DNA from: Amorphochlora amoebiformis
Lineage: Eukaryota > Cercozoa > Chlorarachniophyceae
Assembly: GCA_054601695.1 (NCBI GenBank)
Contig: BAAHQB010000001.1
Location: 992,001 to 1,056,000, forward strand
Reading direction: 5' to 3'
Length of the DNA stretch: 64,000 nt
The position numbers were made by a program, and so were the translations under genes. The notes below the pieces were generated by a model that saw only the letters and a list, made by a program, of their open reading frames with translations, was not told the origin of the DNA and made no database searches. Below, piece by piece: positions 21,820 through 46,855 of this stretch. Numbering within the stretch: position 1 is the first letter of the stretch; each line of letters opens with the position of its first letter.

Positions 21820-22001
21820 CTCTCAATCTATTTCTCACTCTCACTCCCTCTCTATCTCTCTCTCACTCACTCTCTATCTCTCTTTCTCTCTCCCACTCAC
21901 TCTCTCTCTCTCTCTTTCTCTCTATATCTATCTCTCACTCACTCTCTCTCTCTTCCTCTCTCTCACTCATTCACTCTCCATCTGCCTCTCCCACCTCTCT
22001 C

Positions 22002-22054
<53 letters not shown>

Positions 22055-22185
22055 ATTTTTCCCTCCATCGAATTCTCACTCTCACTCCCTCTCTATCTCT
22101 CACTCACTCTATCTCTCTCTCTCTCACTCACTCTCTCTCTTCCTCTCTCTCACTCGCTCTCTTCCTCTCTCTCACTCATTCTCTC

Positions 22186-22235
<50 letters not shown>

Positions 22236-22260
22236 TCTATCTCTCTCTCATCTCCGTATC
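21180..22260 (+). repeat. 1.1-kb (CT)n tract between genes 2 and 3
   Basis: CT repeats with CA and TA interruptions. It lies 5' of the first detected PPR-WW exon, so it is either intergenic or a 5' intron. CCCTAA units at 22297-22350 and an acceptor (CTAAACAG, 22358) follow. Confidence 0.9.
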
Positions 22261-22381
22261 CCATCTAACCACCTACTCTCTGTATCTTCATTCAAACTCT
22301 AACCCTAACCCTAACCCTAACCCTAACCCTAACCCTAACCCTAACCCTAACTAAACAGCTCGTTATGACTTGCATGCGAAT

Positions 22382-22429
22382 ATGTCGGAGTGTGTGCGAA
22401 GAAACGACATTGTGGGTAAGATTCATATA

Positions 22430-22485
<56 letters not shown>

Positions 22486-22525
22486 AATATGTATGCATGT
22501 GATGTATATGTATGGATGTATTTAC

Positions 22526-22577
<52 letters not shown>

Positions 22578-23078
22578 GTATATATATATATATATATATA
22601 TATTATACATATACATGCATTAATATACATATACATATGCATGTAAATTAATATGTACACATATTGATTTTTACTACTATATGTACACAATAAATAAATA
22701 CATATATATATATATATATACATATATATACAAATTACACCAACCTACTATACATTTTCACAAAAATACCTTAAAAAACAACAACAACAAATATCTCCAA
22801 ACACACACACACACACATACATACATACATATTCATACATACATTATACATACATACATATTCATACATACATTATACATACATACATATTCATACATAC
22901 AGGGGTCTTGGAATATTACAAGTTTATGCTTGATAAAGAGGAAGACATAGAAGAGGAAAACAGAGGTATAACCCTAACGCTAACCCTAGCCCTAACCCTA
23001 ACCCTAACCCTAACCCTAATCAGAGCTACGGACCTCTAGGACTTTTAATAATCTGTTAAGGTAGGGTGTGGATAATGA

Positions 23079-23150
<72 letters not shown>

Positions 23151-23540
23151 ATATATATATATATATATATATATATAAGTATGGATCTATATGAAATATA
23201 CACAATTATACATGTAACATGTTTACGTATTCATATATACATACATGTACACACATATATGTACATGTATATATATATATATATATATTGATTTCATAAA
23301 TACGGTACATCCAAGTAAAAAGCTTAACCCTACCCCTAAATGTAACCCTAAAAAAGCTTAACCCTACCCCTAAATGTTTATATATATATATATATATATA
23401 TGTTACATTATATATACATATATAAATTTGAATATTTATGTATATATATATATATGTATGTGTATGCATATATATTTATATTATTGTAGATAACCCGAAG
23501 TGATAATTCAAACATATTGCACATACATTTCTATATCCAA

Positions 23541-23580
<40 letters not shown>

Positions 23581-23612
23581 AAATACAATGTTCACAATGA
23601 ACATTCTGTAGC

Positions 23613-23684
<72 letters not shown>

Positions 23685-25275
23685 ATATAAATATATATAT
23701 ATATATTTTTTCTATATATATGTATATATATATATATATTTATATATATGTATGTATATACATATTACACTTCAATTTCTCTCCTAATCCTAACCCCTTA
23801 TCCCTAACCCTAACCCTAATCCTAACCCCTTATCCCTAACCCTAACCCTAATCATAACCCCTTATCCCTAACCCTAACCCTAATCCTAACCCTAACCCTA
23901 ACCCTAACCCTAATCCTAACATTGACCCTAACATTAACCCTAACCCTAACCCTAACCCTAAGACTTTACTACAACCAACACAACGACTCAAAGTTCGAAG
24001 AGGCAAAAACCTAACCCTAACCCTAACCCTAACCCTAACCCTAACCCTAACCCTAACCCTAACCCTAGCTCTAACCCTAACCCTAACCCTAGATCTATCG
24101 GGAAGCCATTCGACACCCTTTAGGGGCAGACGATCACGCAACACACGCCCTAAAGGTGAACACTAAACCCTAACCTCAACCCTAATCCTAACCCTACCCT
24201 CTAACCCTAACCCTAACCTTCACGCTAACCCTAGCCTTTATCTTAGCCATAACATAACCCTACTGTAACCCTAACCCTAACCCAACCCTAACCCTAACCT
24301 TAACCCTAACCTAGCCCCACAATGTGGAGGAGTGAATGGTCCTCGGACTAAGACATGCTGAATAATCTGATCCTAACCCTAACCCTAACCCTAAATCTAA
24401 CCCTAACCCTAACCCTAACCCTAACCCTAACCCTAACAATAACCCTATTCTTTTGAATATTTCAGGTATACCAGATGATACGAGCTAATAAGACAGAGAA
24501 TATGATGGATGTCTACGAAGTAATGCTCTCTCAGAGGTAGGTTAGGGTTAGGGTTAGGGTTAGGGTTAGGGTTAGGGTTAGGTTAGGGTTAGGTTTAGGG
24601 CTAGGGTTAGGGTTAGGGTTGGGGATTAGGTTAACGTTAAGGATGAGATTATTCAGAATGTTTTATAGCTCTAGGGTCATTGACTCTACCACCTAATGGG
24701 CCTATTATTATGCTGGGATCGACCTTTTAGAGTTAGGATTAGGGTTAGGGTTAGGGTTGGGGTTAGGGTTAGGGTTAGGGTTAGGGTAGGCTAGCTAGGT
24801 TCAGGGTTAGGCTAGGGAGGATTAGGGACGAGTTAGGATTAAGTGTTTTATGTGACAGAAAGGTTCCTACCCTAACCCTAATCCTAACCCTAACCCTAAC
24901 CCTAACCCTAACCCTAACCCTAACGCTAAACCCTAACCCTAACCCTAACCCTAACCCTAACCTTTAGAGTAGCCCCAGACAAATTTATCTACGGGCGTTT
25001 TATCGAATACTTGCTTAATGAACACGATGTAGTCATAACCCTAACCCTAACCCTAACCCTAACCCTAACCCTAACATCCTCTTTAACAGCAAACCTTAAC
25101 TCTAAATATATTCTTGGATGTTTGGTAGCATCACAGAGCTTTGGATGTGTTTGAGGAGATGAGGATTCACGATGTTTGTCCGACGAATAACACGCTCGCT
25201 CTGATGGTGTGTGGCTCTCTGTTTACAATGTGAAAGAGAATATGTTGGGTGTGTGTTTGCGTATGTGTTTATATG

Positions 25276-25317
<42 letters not shown>

Positions 25318-25555
25318 GGATAATATTCTCGGTTTATAGTCATGTGTGCATGTGTGTGAATATATACATAATATATATGGATACGTATACATATATGAAT
25401 ATGGATATGTTTATATATGTATGTATACATGAAGTTTAATAAATATTTAATATATATATATATATATGTATGTATATATATGTATATGTATATTTGTATA
25501 TGTAAATATGTAAATGTTTCTTTTGTATATTTGCATAAATACATATAAATAGATG

Positions 25556-25590
<35 letters not shown>

Positions 25591-25857
25591 GATATACGTA
25601 TCTTTCAGGCTCATGATATTCATTTACATAACAAGACATTCCTACATAGATACTTTCGTGCAGTCAGGTATATATATATATATATATATATAAACAATAT
25701 ATATATATATATTATAACAAGACATTCCTACATAGATACTTTCGTGCAGTCAGGTATACATACATATATATATATACACACATACATATATATAAACAAT
25801 ATATATATATATATATATAATAACAAGACATTCCTACATAGATACTTTCGTGCAGTC

Positions 25858-25901
<44 letters not shown>

Positions 25902-26228
25902 AATATATATATATATATATTATAACAAGACATTCCTACATAGATACTTTCGTGCAGTCAGGTATGTATATATATATATATATATAAACAATATATATAT
26001 ATATTATAACAAGACATTCCTACATAGATACTTTCGTGCAGTCAGGTATATATATAATATTATATATATATATATATATATATAATAACAAGACATTCCT
26101 ACATAGATACTTTCGTGCAGTCAGGTATACATACATATATATATATACACACATACATATATATAAACAATATATATATATATATATATTATAACAAGAC
26201 ATTCCTACATAGATACTTTCGTGCAGTC

Positions 26229-26268
<40 letters not shown>

Positions 26269-26409
26269 AATATATATATATATATATATATTATAACAAG
26301 ACATTCCTACATAGATACTTTCGTGCAGTCAGGTATATATATAATATTATATATATATATATATATATATAATAACAAGACATTCCTACATAGATACTTT
26401 CGTGCAGTC

Positions 26410-26451
<42 letters not shown>

Positions 26452-26509
26452 AATATATATATATATATATTATAACAAGACATTCCTACATAGATACTTT
26501 CGTGCAGTC

Positions 26510-26555
<46 letters not shown>

Positions 26556-26620
26556 AATATATATATATATATATTATAACAAGACATTCCTACATAGATA
26601 CTTTCGTGCAGTCAGGTATA

Positions 26621-26660
<40 letters not shown>

Positions 26661-26707
26661 CAAGACATTCCTACACAGATACTTTCGTGCAGTGAGGTAG
26701 TTATCGT

Positions 26708-26741
<34 letters not shown>

Positions 26742-26811
26742 GTATTGCCATATTACATTTATGATCTATGCATACATAATTACAATATACATATGTGTGT
26801 GTGTAGTTACA

Positions 26812-26849
<38 letters not shown>

Positions 26850-26855
26850 CATATT

Positions 26856-26888
<33 letters not shown>

Positions 26889-28095
26889 GCATATTCTACA
26901 TATAAATATATATATATACATATATATATATATACCTACATATAAATACAGTCGTTTCTGTTTATCAAGCCTAAGAATCGAACGCTTCATGATTCAGGTA
27001 ACGTTAGGCTTAGAGTTAGCCTTATACACATATATATATATACATATATATACACATATATAATATATGTATGTGTATATGTGTGTGTGTGTATGTATAA
27101 ATATATATATGTTATGTACACACACGTATGTATATATATATATAGAGTTAGGGTTAGGGTTAGGGGTTTAGGGTTAGGGGAGGGTTAGGGGGTTAGGGTT
27201 AGGGAGTTAGGGTTAGGGGGTTAGCGTTGGCAAATTCAGGGTCACGATCAGATTATTCAGCATGTCTTAGTCCGAGGACCATTGACTCCTCCACAGAGTG
27301 GGGCTGTTAGGGATAACAGCAGATTGTGTTGTTGGAGGTGTTGAGTGCTTTAGGGTTAGGGTTAGGGTTAGTGTTAGGGTTAGGGTTAGTGTTATGACCA
27401 GATTCTACAAGTTTATGCACACATCTTTGATACCGGTTTGGGTGGGGGTTAAGGTCGGAGTTTAAGAAAACTTCCGAGAAAATTACCTTAAATTATCCAA
27501 CCCAATGTATAAGTCTGATGAGATATGATGATAAACCTTTCACTAATTCCGTTTATTTCGAAGTCTAATGCTAACCCTAACCCTAACCCTGAGCCTAAAG
27601 TCTAATGCTAACCCTAACCCTAACCCTGAAGTCTAATGCTAACCCTAACCCTACCCTGAGCCTAAAGTCTAATGCTAACCCTAACCCTAACCCTGAGCCT
27701 AAAGTCTAATGCTAACCCTAACCCTAACCCTGAAGTCTAATGCTAACCCTAACCCTAACCCTGAGCCTAAAGTCTAATGCTAACCCTAACCCTAACCCTG
27801 AGCCTAAAGTCTAATGCTAACCCTAACCCTAACCCTGAGCCTAAAGTCTAATGCTAACCCCTAACCCTAACCCTGAGCCTAATGTTAAGCGTCTGATGGA
27901 GTCTTGTCAAGCGTTCGATTTCCCTGAACCTTACCAGGTTATTGTATAGTTATGTGAAGTATTAATTATATTGTGTATGCATTGGTGCTGTTTGTGAGTA
28001 AATATGTGTTTTGTTAAGAATGGGAATGTGTTTTACGTATTTTTACATGTGTTATATATATATATATATATAATATATATATATGTATATATGTA

Positions 28096-28148
<53 letters not shown>

Positions 28149-28405
28149 ATGTATATATGTATATGTATGTATATATCTATATATATATATATATATCAAT
28201 ATATATATATATATGTATGTATGTATGCATATATGTATATGTATGTATATCTATACATATATATATATACAAATATATATTTTACATATATATATATATA
28301 CATATATATATATAATATAATATAATATAATATAATGTAATGTAATATAACATAATATATAATAAATATAAAGATATGTTAATGTATAATGTTATATATA
28401 AATAT

Positions 28406-28447
<42 letters not shown>

Positions 28448-29336
28448 CAATATAATATATATATATATACATAAATATAAATATATATATATATATATAT
28501 ACATGTATATGTAAATGTATACATATACTACACATATATATAGATAGATTTATTAATATAATATAATACAATATAATATAGTTTAATGGAACATAATGTA
28601 ATATATATATATATACCACACATACGACATTCACACGTACACTCAAAAAAACAAGCACATCCAAAATCACCTAAAAAACAACAAAACACACACACCCACA
28701 GATTTTCTACGAATTTGCAACAGGCGACACTTCAGCAATTATGCACAGGTCAGCTTGGGCCCCAAAATTGCCTAAAATTAGGATTGAGACAAAATCAGTG
28801 CCAGGGTTCGATTTAGGCGAATTAGAGTAGGTTATAAGACTGACCATAAGGGTTAGGGTTAGATTGCCAAATGTATCTCTTAGGGGTAACATCAACTGTC
28901 AGTAAGCGATATCCGAATTAATAATATTTATCTTAACTGTGACCCACAGAACGGGTTATAACCTGCTTATGGACTCCGGTAACCCGAATCCTAACCCTAA
29001 CCCTAACCCTAACCCTAACCCTAACCCTAACCCTAGCGCAGGATTCTGGTGAGCATAGTCTAAATTTCTAAGTGAAGCTAAACCCTAATAAGCATTAATT
29101 GTAAGGTGGAAAGGTGGATGTTAGAAAGCGGAGGGAGAGGGATCCCATAAATCAAGTTATATATGGTATGTGTATTGATTGTTAGTAACATATGTGTGAT
29201 AACAATGATGTATTTTTTTGATAAATGGATATAATTTAGCGCTGGAGAAGTGTGTTTTATAATGATAATAATAATAAAAATACCTATAACTATATACATA
29301 TGTATGTATACATATGTATGTATACATATGTATGTA

Positions 29337-29377
<41 letters not shown>

Positions 29378-30408
29378 GTACATACATATACTCATACCCG
29401 TACACATTATTAAAAAAAAAACCATACCCAAACACACAAACCCATATTTATATGAGAAAATATTGTATTTCTATATACACATATATATATATATATATAT
29501 ACATGTATAAATATTACATGTTATGCATTATTATATATACATATTTATACATATATATATACATATATATATATATATTTATGTGTAAAATATGTAAATA
29601 CATATATATATATATATATACATGGGAGATAATATACTTTAGGGGACAGAAACGACCTGGAGTCGATGCTGGACATGGCTGAGAAAGCATATGAAAAACC
29701 CTTACCTAAGGTCTCCATCCACATCTCAACAATCTCAACTCACTCGCGACATTTTTTATTTTTTTTTTAAAAAAAAAAATTCAATTTTCTCTCAATCTCT
29801 TTTTCCACCGATCTCCCTCTTCTCCACCGCTCAAAACCCAAAAAAAAAAGAAAAAAAAAATTACAAAATCAACACATTTCTAAACCCTAGACCCTCGACA
29901 AACAAAAACCTGACCCCTACCAAGACGACGACGTCATCATCCCGGAACCCAACATATCCCCCTCGGAACCCAAGGCAAAAGCTCCCCCGGGTACTTTCAG
30001 GCAACCCGGCACTACCCGTGGGTTTGTAACGCCCCCCACTATGGACCACCCTGCGTTCATCATGCCTCCAGGGGCAGCGGGGGGTACCCCAGGGGGGGGT
30101 ACCCTAGGGGGGGGTACTTTGCGGGGGGAGGTGCAAGGGCAGGGGGAGGAGCTGATGAGTAGGGAGGTTGGGATGTTTACACCGGGAGGGTATTTACCAC
30201 CGAGATGGGATAGGGGTAATTTGATGCGTGATGTGTGGTATGTAGGTGTATATTTGCGTGTGTATATGTGTGTGTTTGGATCCGGTGTGTGTATGGTTGT
30301 GTGTGTGTGTATATGGTTGTGTGTGTGTGTGTGTGTTTTTAATTGGTATGTGTGTTAGATGTATGTTTGTGTAGATATGAATGTTTATAATTATGTTTAT
30401 ATGGATGG

Positions 30409-30442
<34 letters not shown>

Positions 30443-30508
30443 GTATATGTATATAAATATCAGGGAAATATACACAGATACATTATATGCATTCAATACA
30501 CATAGATG

Positions 30509-30550
<42 letters not shown>

Positions 30551-30963
30551 GTATGTATATATATATATACATATATAAATATACTTATGTATACATATCT
30601 ATATATATAGATATATATATATATATCATGCATGCAAATTAAACAATGTAAACCATACAATATATATATATATATATATAATTACAATATACATACGTAC
30701 ATATATTTATATACACACACATACATACATATACATACATACAATATACATACATATAATATACATATATATATAATATATATATATTGTATATTACGTC
30801 ATTTTTATATAGATCATATTGTATTATATACGCACTCAGCAATGGCACAAGAAGCATATCTTCCCCCTCCCCCCCCGGGGTGTGAGGTCAGCATGCACAC
30901 CACATACATGCATATATGTACATAAATAGTATATTTGAACACATGTGTAGACATATTGATACA

Positions 30964-31026
<63 letters not shown>

Positions 31027-31153
31027 CTACATTTTGATACACGTATAAATATGTGTGTATATATACATATATATATATATTTAAGTATATATACATATGT
31101 ATAAGTATACGTAACACGTAAATGGAACAAAATGTATATATTGACACATATTG

Positions 31154-31197
<44 letters not shown>

Positions 31198-31919
31198 TCA
31201 TATCAATACTATATATATAGATATAGCAAATATGAACAACACATAAATGTAATAAGAAATGTATATGTATACACATATTGATACATACATATGTACACAT
31301 ATGCTACATATATATATATATATATATGTATATAATTCAGGTACCCCTACCGCTCTCCCCTGTATTCGAGCATGGGTATAACCAAATGATGCCTATACCG
31401 ACCACAGTAAGCTATTCATTACATATTTTCAAATATTTTCAAATATTAAAATATAACATATTTCAAAATACAAATATTTAAATATAACATAATATATGTG
31501 TAACACTGTTTATATGTACAATATATACAGTTACAAGTATCATGTATGTATGTGTATATGTAATGTTCGGGCATGGTTATGGGCTATCTCAAGCGTAGGG
31601 AGCTAATGCGTGTATGAATATACATATATATATCTATATATATATATATACATATATATATATACACATATATATATAATATATGTATATATGTACATGT
31701 ATGTATGTGTATATATTTATACATATATGTATATACACTGTATTAAATATATACATATATATGTTATAGATAATACATGTATCTCTGCATAGCGGGGGGT
31801 TAAAATATATATATATATGTGTTTTTATTACATATATCCGTACGTACATTCTATTCATATTTCTTAGATTTACCATATTTGCGGTATTACGCGCACGCTG
31901 TATTTTATGTGTAAACATA

Positions 31920-31970
<51 letters not shown>

Positions 31971-32313
31971 ATATATATATATGTATATATGTATATATAT
32001 ATATAACCAACTCTTAACCAACATATACTCAAACTATAATCCTTACTCGCTCTAGAATCAATTCTAACCCCACCAAAGCCTAACCCAACCCTAACCTTAA
32101 CCCTAATCGAAACCTAAGCCGAAGCCCCCTGTGCCGTATATGCAACAAGACACACCTCTGCCACCGTACGTATATGTATTATATATATGAGTATGTGTAT
32201 ATATATATATGTGTGTGCGTGTGTGTATGTGTATATATATATATATACATACACATATATATATATATGTGTGTGTATATGTGTAGTGTGTATTTATATG
32301 CATAATATATACA

Positions 32314-32352
<39 letters not shown>

Positions 32353-32506
32353 TGTATGTATGTATATAACATGTATATGTGTACGAAATATATATATATA
32401 TATGTATATATATGTATATATGTATACATATCATATATGCAAATGAAGATAGAAATACACATAAATATGTAGTATGTATGTATGTATCTAAAACATATAT
32501 ACATAC

Positions 32507-32539
<33 letters not shown>

Positions 32540-32577
32540 GATAATATATATATATATATATCTACATACATACACAC

Positions 32578-32613
<36 letters not shown>

Positions 32614-32619
32614 ATACGT

Positions 32620-32667
<48 letters not shown>

Positions 32668-32773
32668 GTGTGTGTAAACACATACATTATTATGATATTA
32701 TAACGTATACACATGTAGGGAGTGGGAAGAACTCTTCGATGAAAATGGTGATGTCAATGCCTATATTATATAC

Positions 32774-32843
<70 letters not shown>

Positions 32844-32989
32844 ATATATATATTTATACTTGTATATATATACATATATATATATATATATAATATATAT
32901 ATACATATATATATATATATATGCGTATCCATATATATACACACATCTATATATGTGCCGTAATATACAAAGACATGTACATACGTATA

Positions 32990-33052
<63 letters not shown>

Positions 33053-33063
33053 CGTATAAATAA

Positions 33064-33096
<33 letters not shown>

Positions 33097-33121
33097 GTAA
33101 TAAATACATTATGACATATGT

Positions 33122-33202
<81 letters not shown>

Positions 33203-33288
33203 TCACGTATATACACATACATATATACATATATATGTATATTTACATATACCTACATATCTATATGCATGTTACATATATACGTATA

Positions 33289-33323
<35 letters not shown>

Positions 33324-33526
33324 TACATATATATTGTAACCATATGTATATGGATTTATGTTACATAGGTTTGAATACAGGAATATGCATCATGATACAC
33401 AAATACAATATATATTATACATCTATGTGTATATATATATATACATATGAAATTCATACGTTTTTAGGTGTGGTGTATTACTACAATAAGCAAACAAAAC
33501 AGTCGACTTGGACCCGTCCCGTGTAG
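22382..33526 (+). CDS. Pentatricopeptide-repeat protein with C-terminal WW domain
   Basis: Exons (last of each: intron starts next base): 22359-22415 (ATG at 22382), 22903-22965, 23024-23060, 23963-24002, 24093-24155, 24466-24536, 24968-25028, 25129-25206, 25609-25667, 26952-26997, 27890-27937, 28702-28748, 28950-28978, 29643-29710, 29891-30245, 30813-30886, 31341-31406, 32125-32165, 32719-32747, 33468-33526. All phases match, giving 455 residues. Residues 1-250 show PPR-type helix pairs, for example [34 protein letters not shown] and [18 protein letters not shown]. Residues 250-420 are Pro/Gly-rich ([23 protein letters not shown]). Residues 425-455 form a WW domain: [25 protein letters not shown], stop. 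PPR arrays bind RNA, usually in organelles; WW domains bind Pro-rich partners. No clear targeting peptide is seen, so an earlier 5' exon may be missing. Confidence 0.78.
22966..23023 (+). repeat. CCCTAA intron of the PPR-WW gene
   Basis: A 58-nt intron from GTATAACCCTAACG to CTAATCAG between exons 22903-22965 and 23024-23060. It is almost entirely telomere-type units and the shortest intron in the window. Confidence 0.72.
23785..24465 (+). repeat. CCCTAA arrays in PPR-WW introns
   Basis: CCCTAA and CCTTAT variants at 23785-23962; intron 24003-24092 (90 nt, apparent GC donor, pure telomere units); and 24156-24465, which also holds a copy of the dispersed element at about 24306-24374 (GCCCCACAATGTGGAGGAGT). 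Confidence 0.8.
24537..25128. repeat. Intron pair with telomere units in both orientations
   Basis: Intron 24537-24967 begins GTAGGTTAGGG with TTAGGG units. A decayed inverted dispersed element sits near 24640-24715. The orientation switches to CCCTAA at about 24870 before the acceptor CCTTTAG. Intron 25029-25128 is CCCTAA again. The head-to-head telomere blocks within one intron would fold into a hairpin in the transcript. Confidence 0.75.
25609..26700 (+). repeat. Twelve-copy exon-edge satellite of PPR exon 25609-25667
   Basis: The 3' part of the exon with its donor (ACAAGACATTCCTACATAGA ... GTGCAGTCAGGTATAT) occurs twelve times in about 1.05 kb, separated by (TA)n and ATAAACAATATA. Only copy 1 has the 5' part and a pyrimidine acceptor (ATCTTTCAG). 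The last copy has two changes. Spacers repeat in a larger pattern: the ACACACATACAT spacer after copies 2 and 6, the ATAATATTATAT spacer after copies 5 and 8. So multi-unit blocks were also duplicated. Confidence 0.93.
27145..27405. repeat. TTAGGG block with inverted dispersed element
   Basis: TTAGGG units at 27145-27230, the element (GATCAGATTATTCAGCATGT) at about 27247-27345, then TTAGGG units to 27395. Located in the PPR-WW intron 26998-27889. Confidence 0.7.
27560..27889 (+). repeat. 36-38-bp minisatellite containing CCCTAA units
   Basis: About nine copies of AAGTCTAATGCTAACCCTAA then CCCTAACCCTGAGCCT. Some copies lack the GAGCCT part. The last copy mutates into the acceptor (GAGCCTAATGTTAAG) of exon 27890. 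The 3' splice site thus derives from a repeat unit. Confidence 0.88.
28979..29040 (+). repeat. CCCTAA block after exon 28950-28978
   Basis: The donor is GTAACCCGAATCC leading into seven CCCTAA units. The decoy exon-like GATTCTG/GTGAGC at 29041 would break the frame; skipping it joins cleanly to exon 29643. Confidence 0.75.
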
Positions 33527-33859
33527 TTTTAGAAAGTTGGTTGAATAATACTATGCGTAATTAATTGCGCTTATGATAAATGTGTAGCAATAAGAGAATT
33601 AATCCAAATGTCAATTGTTAGATCGTAAACTCTGATTAGTTTGAGAGCGGGCGCCGGCCCAATGACCGACATCACTGATGATGCAAGCTGTAGGTACATG
33701 AGTACTAAAACTAGTAAAAAGTACCTATGCTAGACCTAGACTAGTAGATCTGTATACGTAGTAACAATCGTTTGGCGCGATCTTAAGTTGTCGAATGATC
33801 ACAATAACTTGCTTGCAAGCGTACATACATACATATATCTACTAGATCTAGTATGTCCA
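33527..33859. other. Convergent intergenic region
   Basis: 333 bp between the stop of the PPR-WW gene and the stop of the PNISR-like gene. Composition is ordinary, with no (TA)n or telomere repeats. It must hold both 3' UTRs. It contains the perfect palindrome ACTAGATCTAGT at about 33840-33851, close to the related ACTAGTAGATCT at 33740. No AATAAA polyadenylation signal is visible, and I see no additional gene. Confidence 0.6.
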
Positions 33860-44982
<11,123 letters not shown>

Positions 44983-44984
<2 letters not shown>

Positions 44985-45458
44985 GGTGACGGAACCTAAA
45001 CTTATTTCTATTTCTCGGTTTGGATTCAACAAATATTCGGCTTTCATGCTTTATCTAAATAAGCATATCAACATATTCATTCATAAGATATCCAGGCCTA
45101 AGAGAGGCTTCGTGGATTCGATGGGCACAAAGACGGCCCCCTGGGTGCTGGTAGGACATTATTCCTCGAATATCTTTCGATATATTGACTCAAAAATAAT
45201 CCAGTCGGTATGGTTCATCGCTGTATTCGCATATGGAACGCCCAGTCAATCGTATGGTCGTGCTCTGCGCGTTAGTGTACGAGATGGGCCGCTACGTGGT
45301 CTTTTTCGTGGACGTTCAGTATTAGTATCGGCGTCTAGTGAGAGAAGAGGGGAGGGCATGGGCTTAATGTCGCCGGAGGATAAGGCAGGCATATATATGT
45401 ACATGTGTATATGTGTATATGTATGTATGTTGTATGCATGTGTATATATGTGTGTGTA

Positions 45459-45493
<35 letters not shown>

Positions 45494-45683
45494 AAATATT
45501 ATATATGTATTTATATATATGTATATATATATATATATATATAAATATATGATAGGCATCGTTCATGAGGGAGGGAGTTGGCAATGGCTGGGAGGCAGAC
45601 GTGTATGTGTTTGCACTTGAGGTTATATATATACACTCCCTCTCCCTCTCTTCTACATTTACATATGGAATATAATTATACGT

Positions 45684-45772
<89 letters not shown>

Positions 45773-45950
45773 GTATATGTGTATATACACCATTTACACG
45801 AATCTATGTATATATATATATACATGTATATATCATGGGTCACATGTAACGTTAGGATACGTTAGTACCGGGTGAGAAATCAATTGAAGATTTTATATCA
45901 ATGGACAAGAGATATAAAATATCGGGTCAGGTTATTTTTGACAGGTGCGA

Positions 45951-45991
<41 letters not shown>

Positions 45992-46077
45992 ATATAATAT
46001 GTATATAATATACAAAAATATACATGTGTGTGTGTGTGTGTGTATACATGCGCATTACGCAATATATTTTATTATAT

Positions 46078-46150
<73 letters not shown>

Positions 46151-46301
46151 TGTGCGCGTATAATACATATGTATACATGTATATATTATGCGTATGTACC
46201 GTATTAGTGATGCACGTATATATATATGAAATACATATATATATATATATATATAATATACATGAAATGATCTTTTAGGATTCAAGACCTTCTAGGAGTT
46301 T

Positions 46302-46332
<31 letters not shown>

Positions 46333-46623
46333 TATATATATATATATATATATATGCCTAGTATATACATATATACATATGAATATACATATCTATAGTA
46401 TAATATATATACACATATATATATATATATATTTATATATTTATATATATATATATATATATATATGCATATATGTATGTATAAATGCATATGCACTTAC
46501 CTGTAATAAGTATACACACATGCACACAAACACACACACAAATACATATATATATATATATATATTTAAATACATCTATTATATTTATATAATGAATTAC
46601 ATATTAAATATATCTCACCTATA

Positions 46624-46655
<32 letters not shown>

Positions 46656-46746
46656 CATACATACATATCTATTGTAAATATATATATCTATATTCTCCAA
46701 AACTACGACTACGTATGTATAAATATATATATTCCTTGATAATACA

Positions 46747-46778
<32 letters not shown>

Positions 46779-46818
46779 GGTCAGAATTTAAAACTACCAA
46801 TACGTATGTATACATATA

Positions 46819-46855
<37 letters not shown>

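Noticed and set aside
21113-22268. 375-codon S/L frame beginning MRQISIFLFF
   Set aside because: (CT)n translation. The start looks like a signal peptide but the body is pure repeat.
29041-29048. Seven-base exon GATTCTG between GCGCAG and GTGAGC
   Set aside because: Inclusion would shift the PPR frame; skipping it gives [14 protein letters not shown] in frame.
31861-31912. Plus-strand island after TTTCTTAG read as [14 protein letters not shown]
   Set aside because: Good acceptor, but its phases do not fit exons 31341-31406 and 32125-32165, which join directly.
45246-45719. Minus-strand reading of 45245-45620 ([11 protein letters not shown] ... RPYD stop) as a gene end
   Set aside because: The plus strand joins in phase into the HAD gene and aligns with its WIGANRFYPG region. 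The minus reading has no donor after the upstream island.
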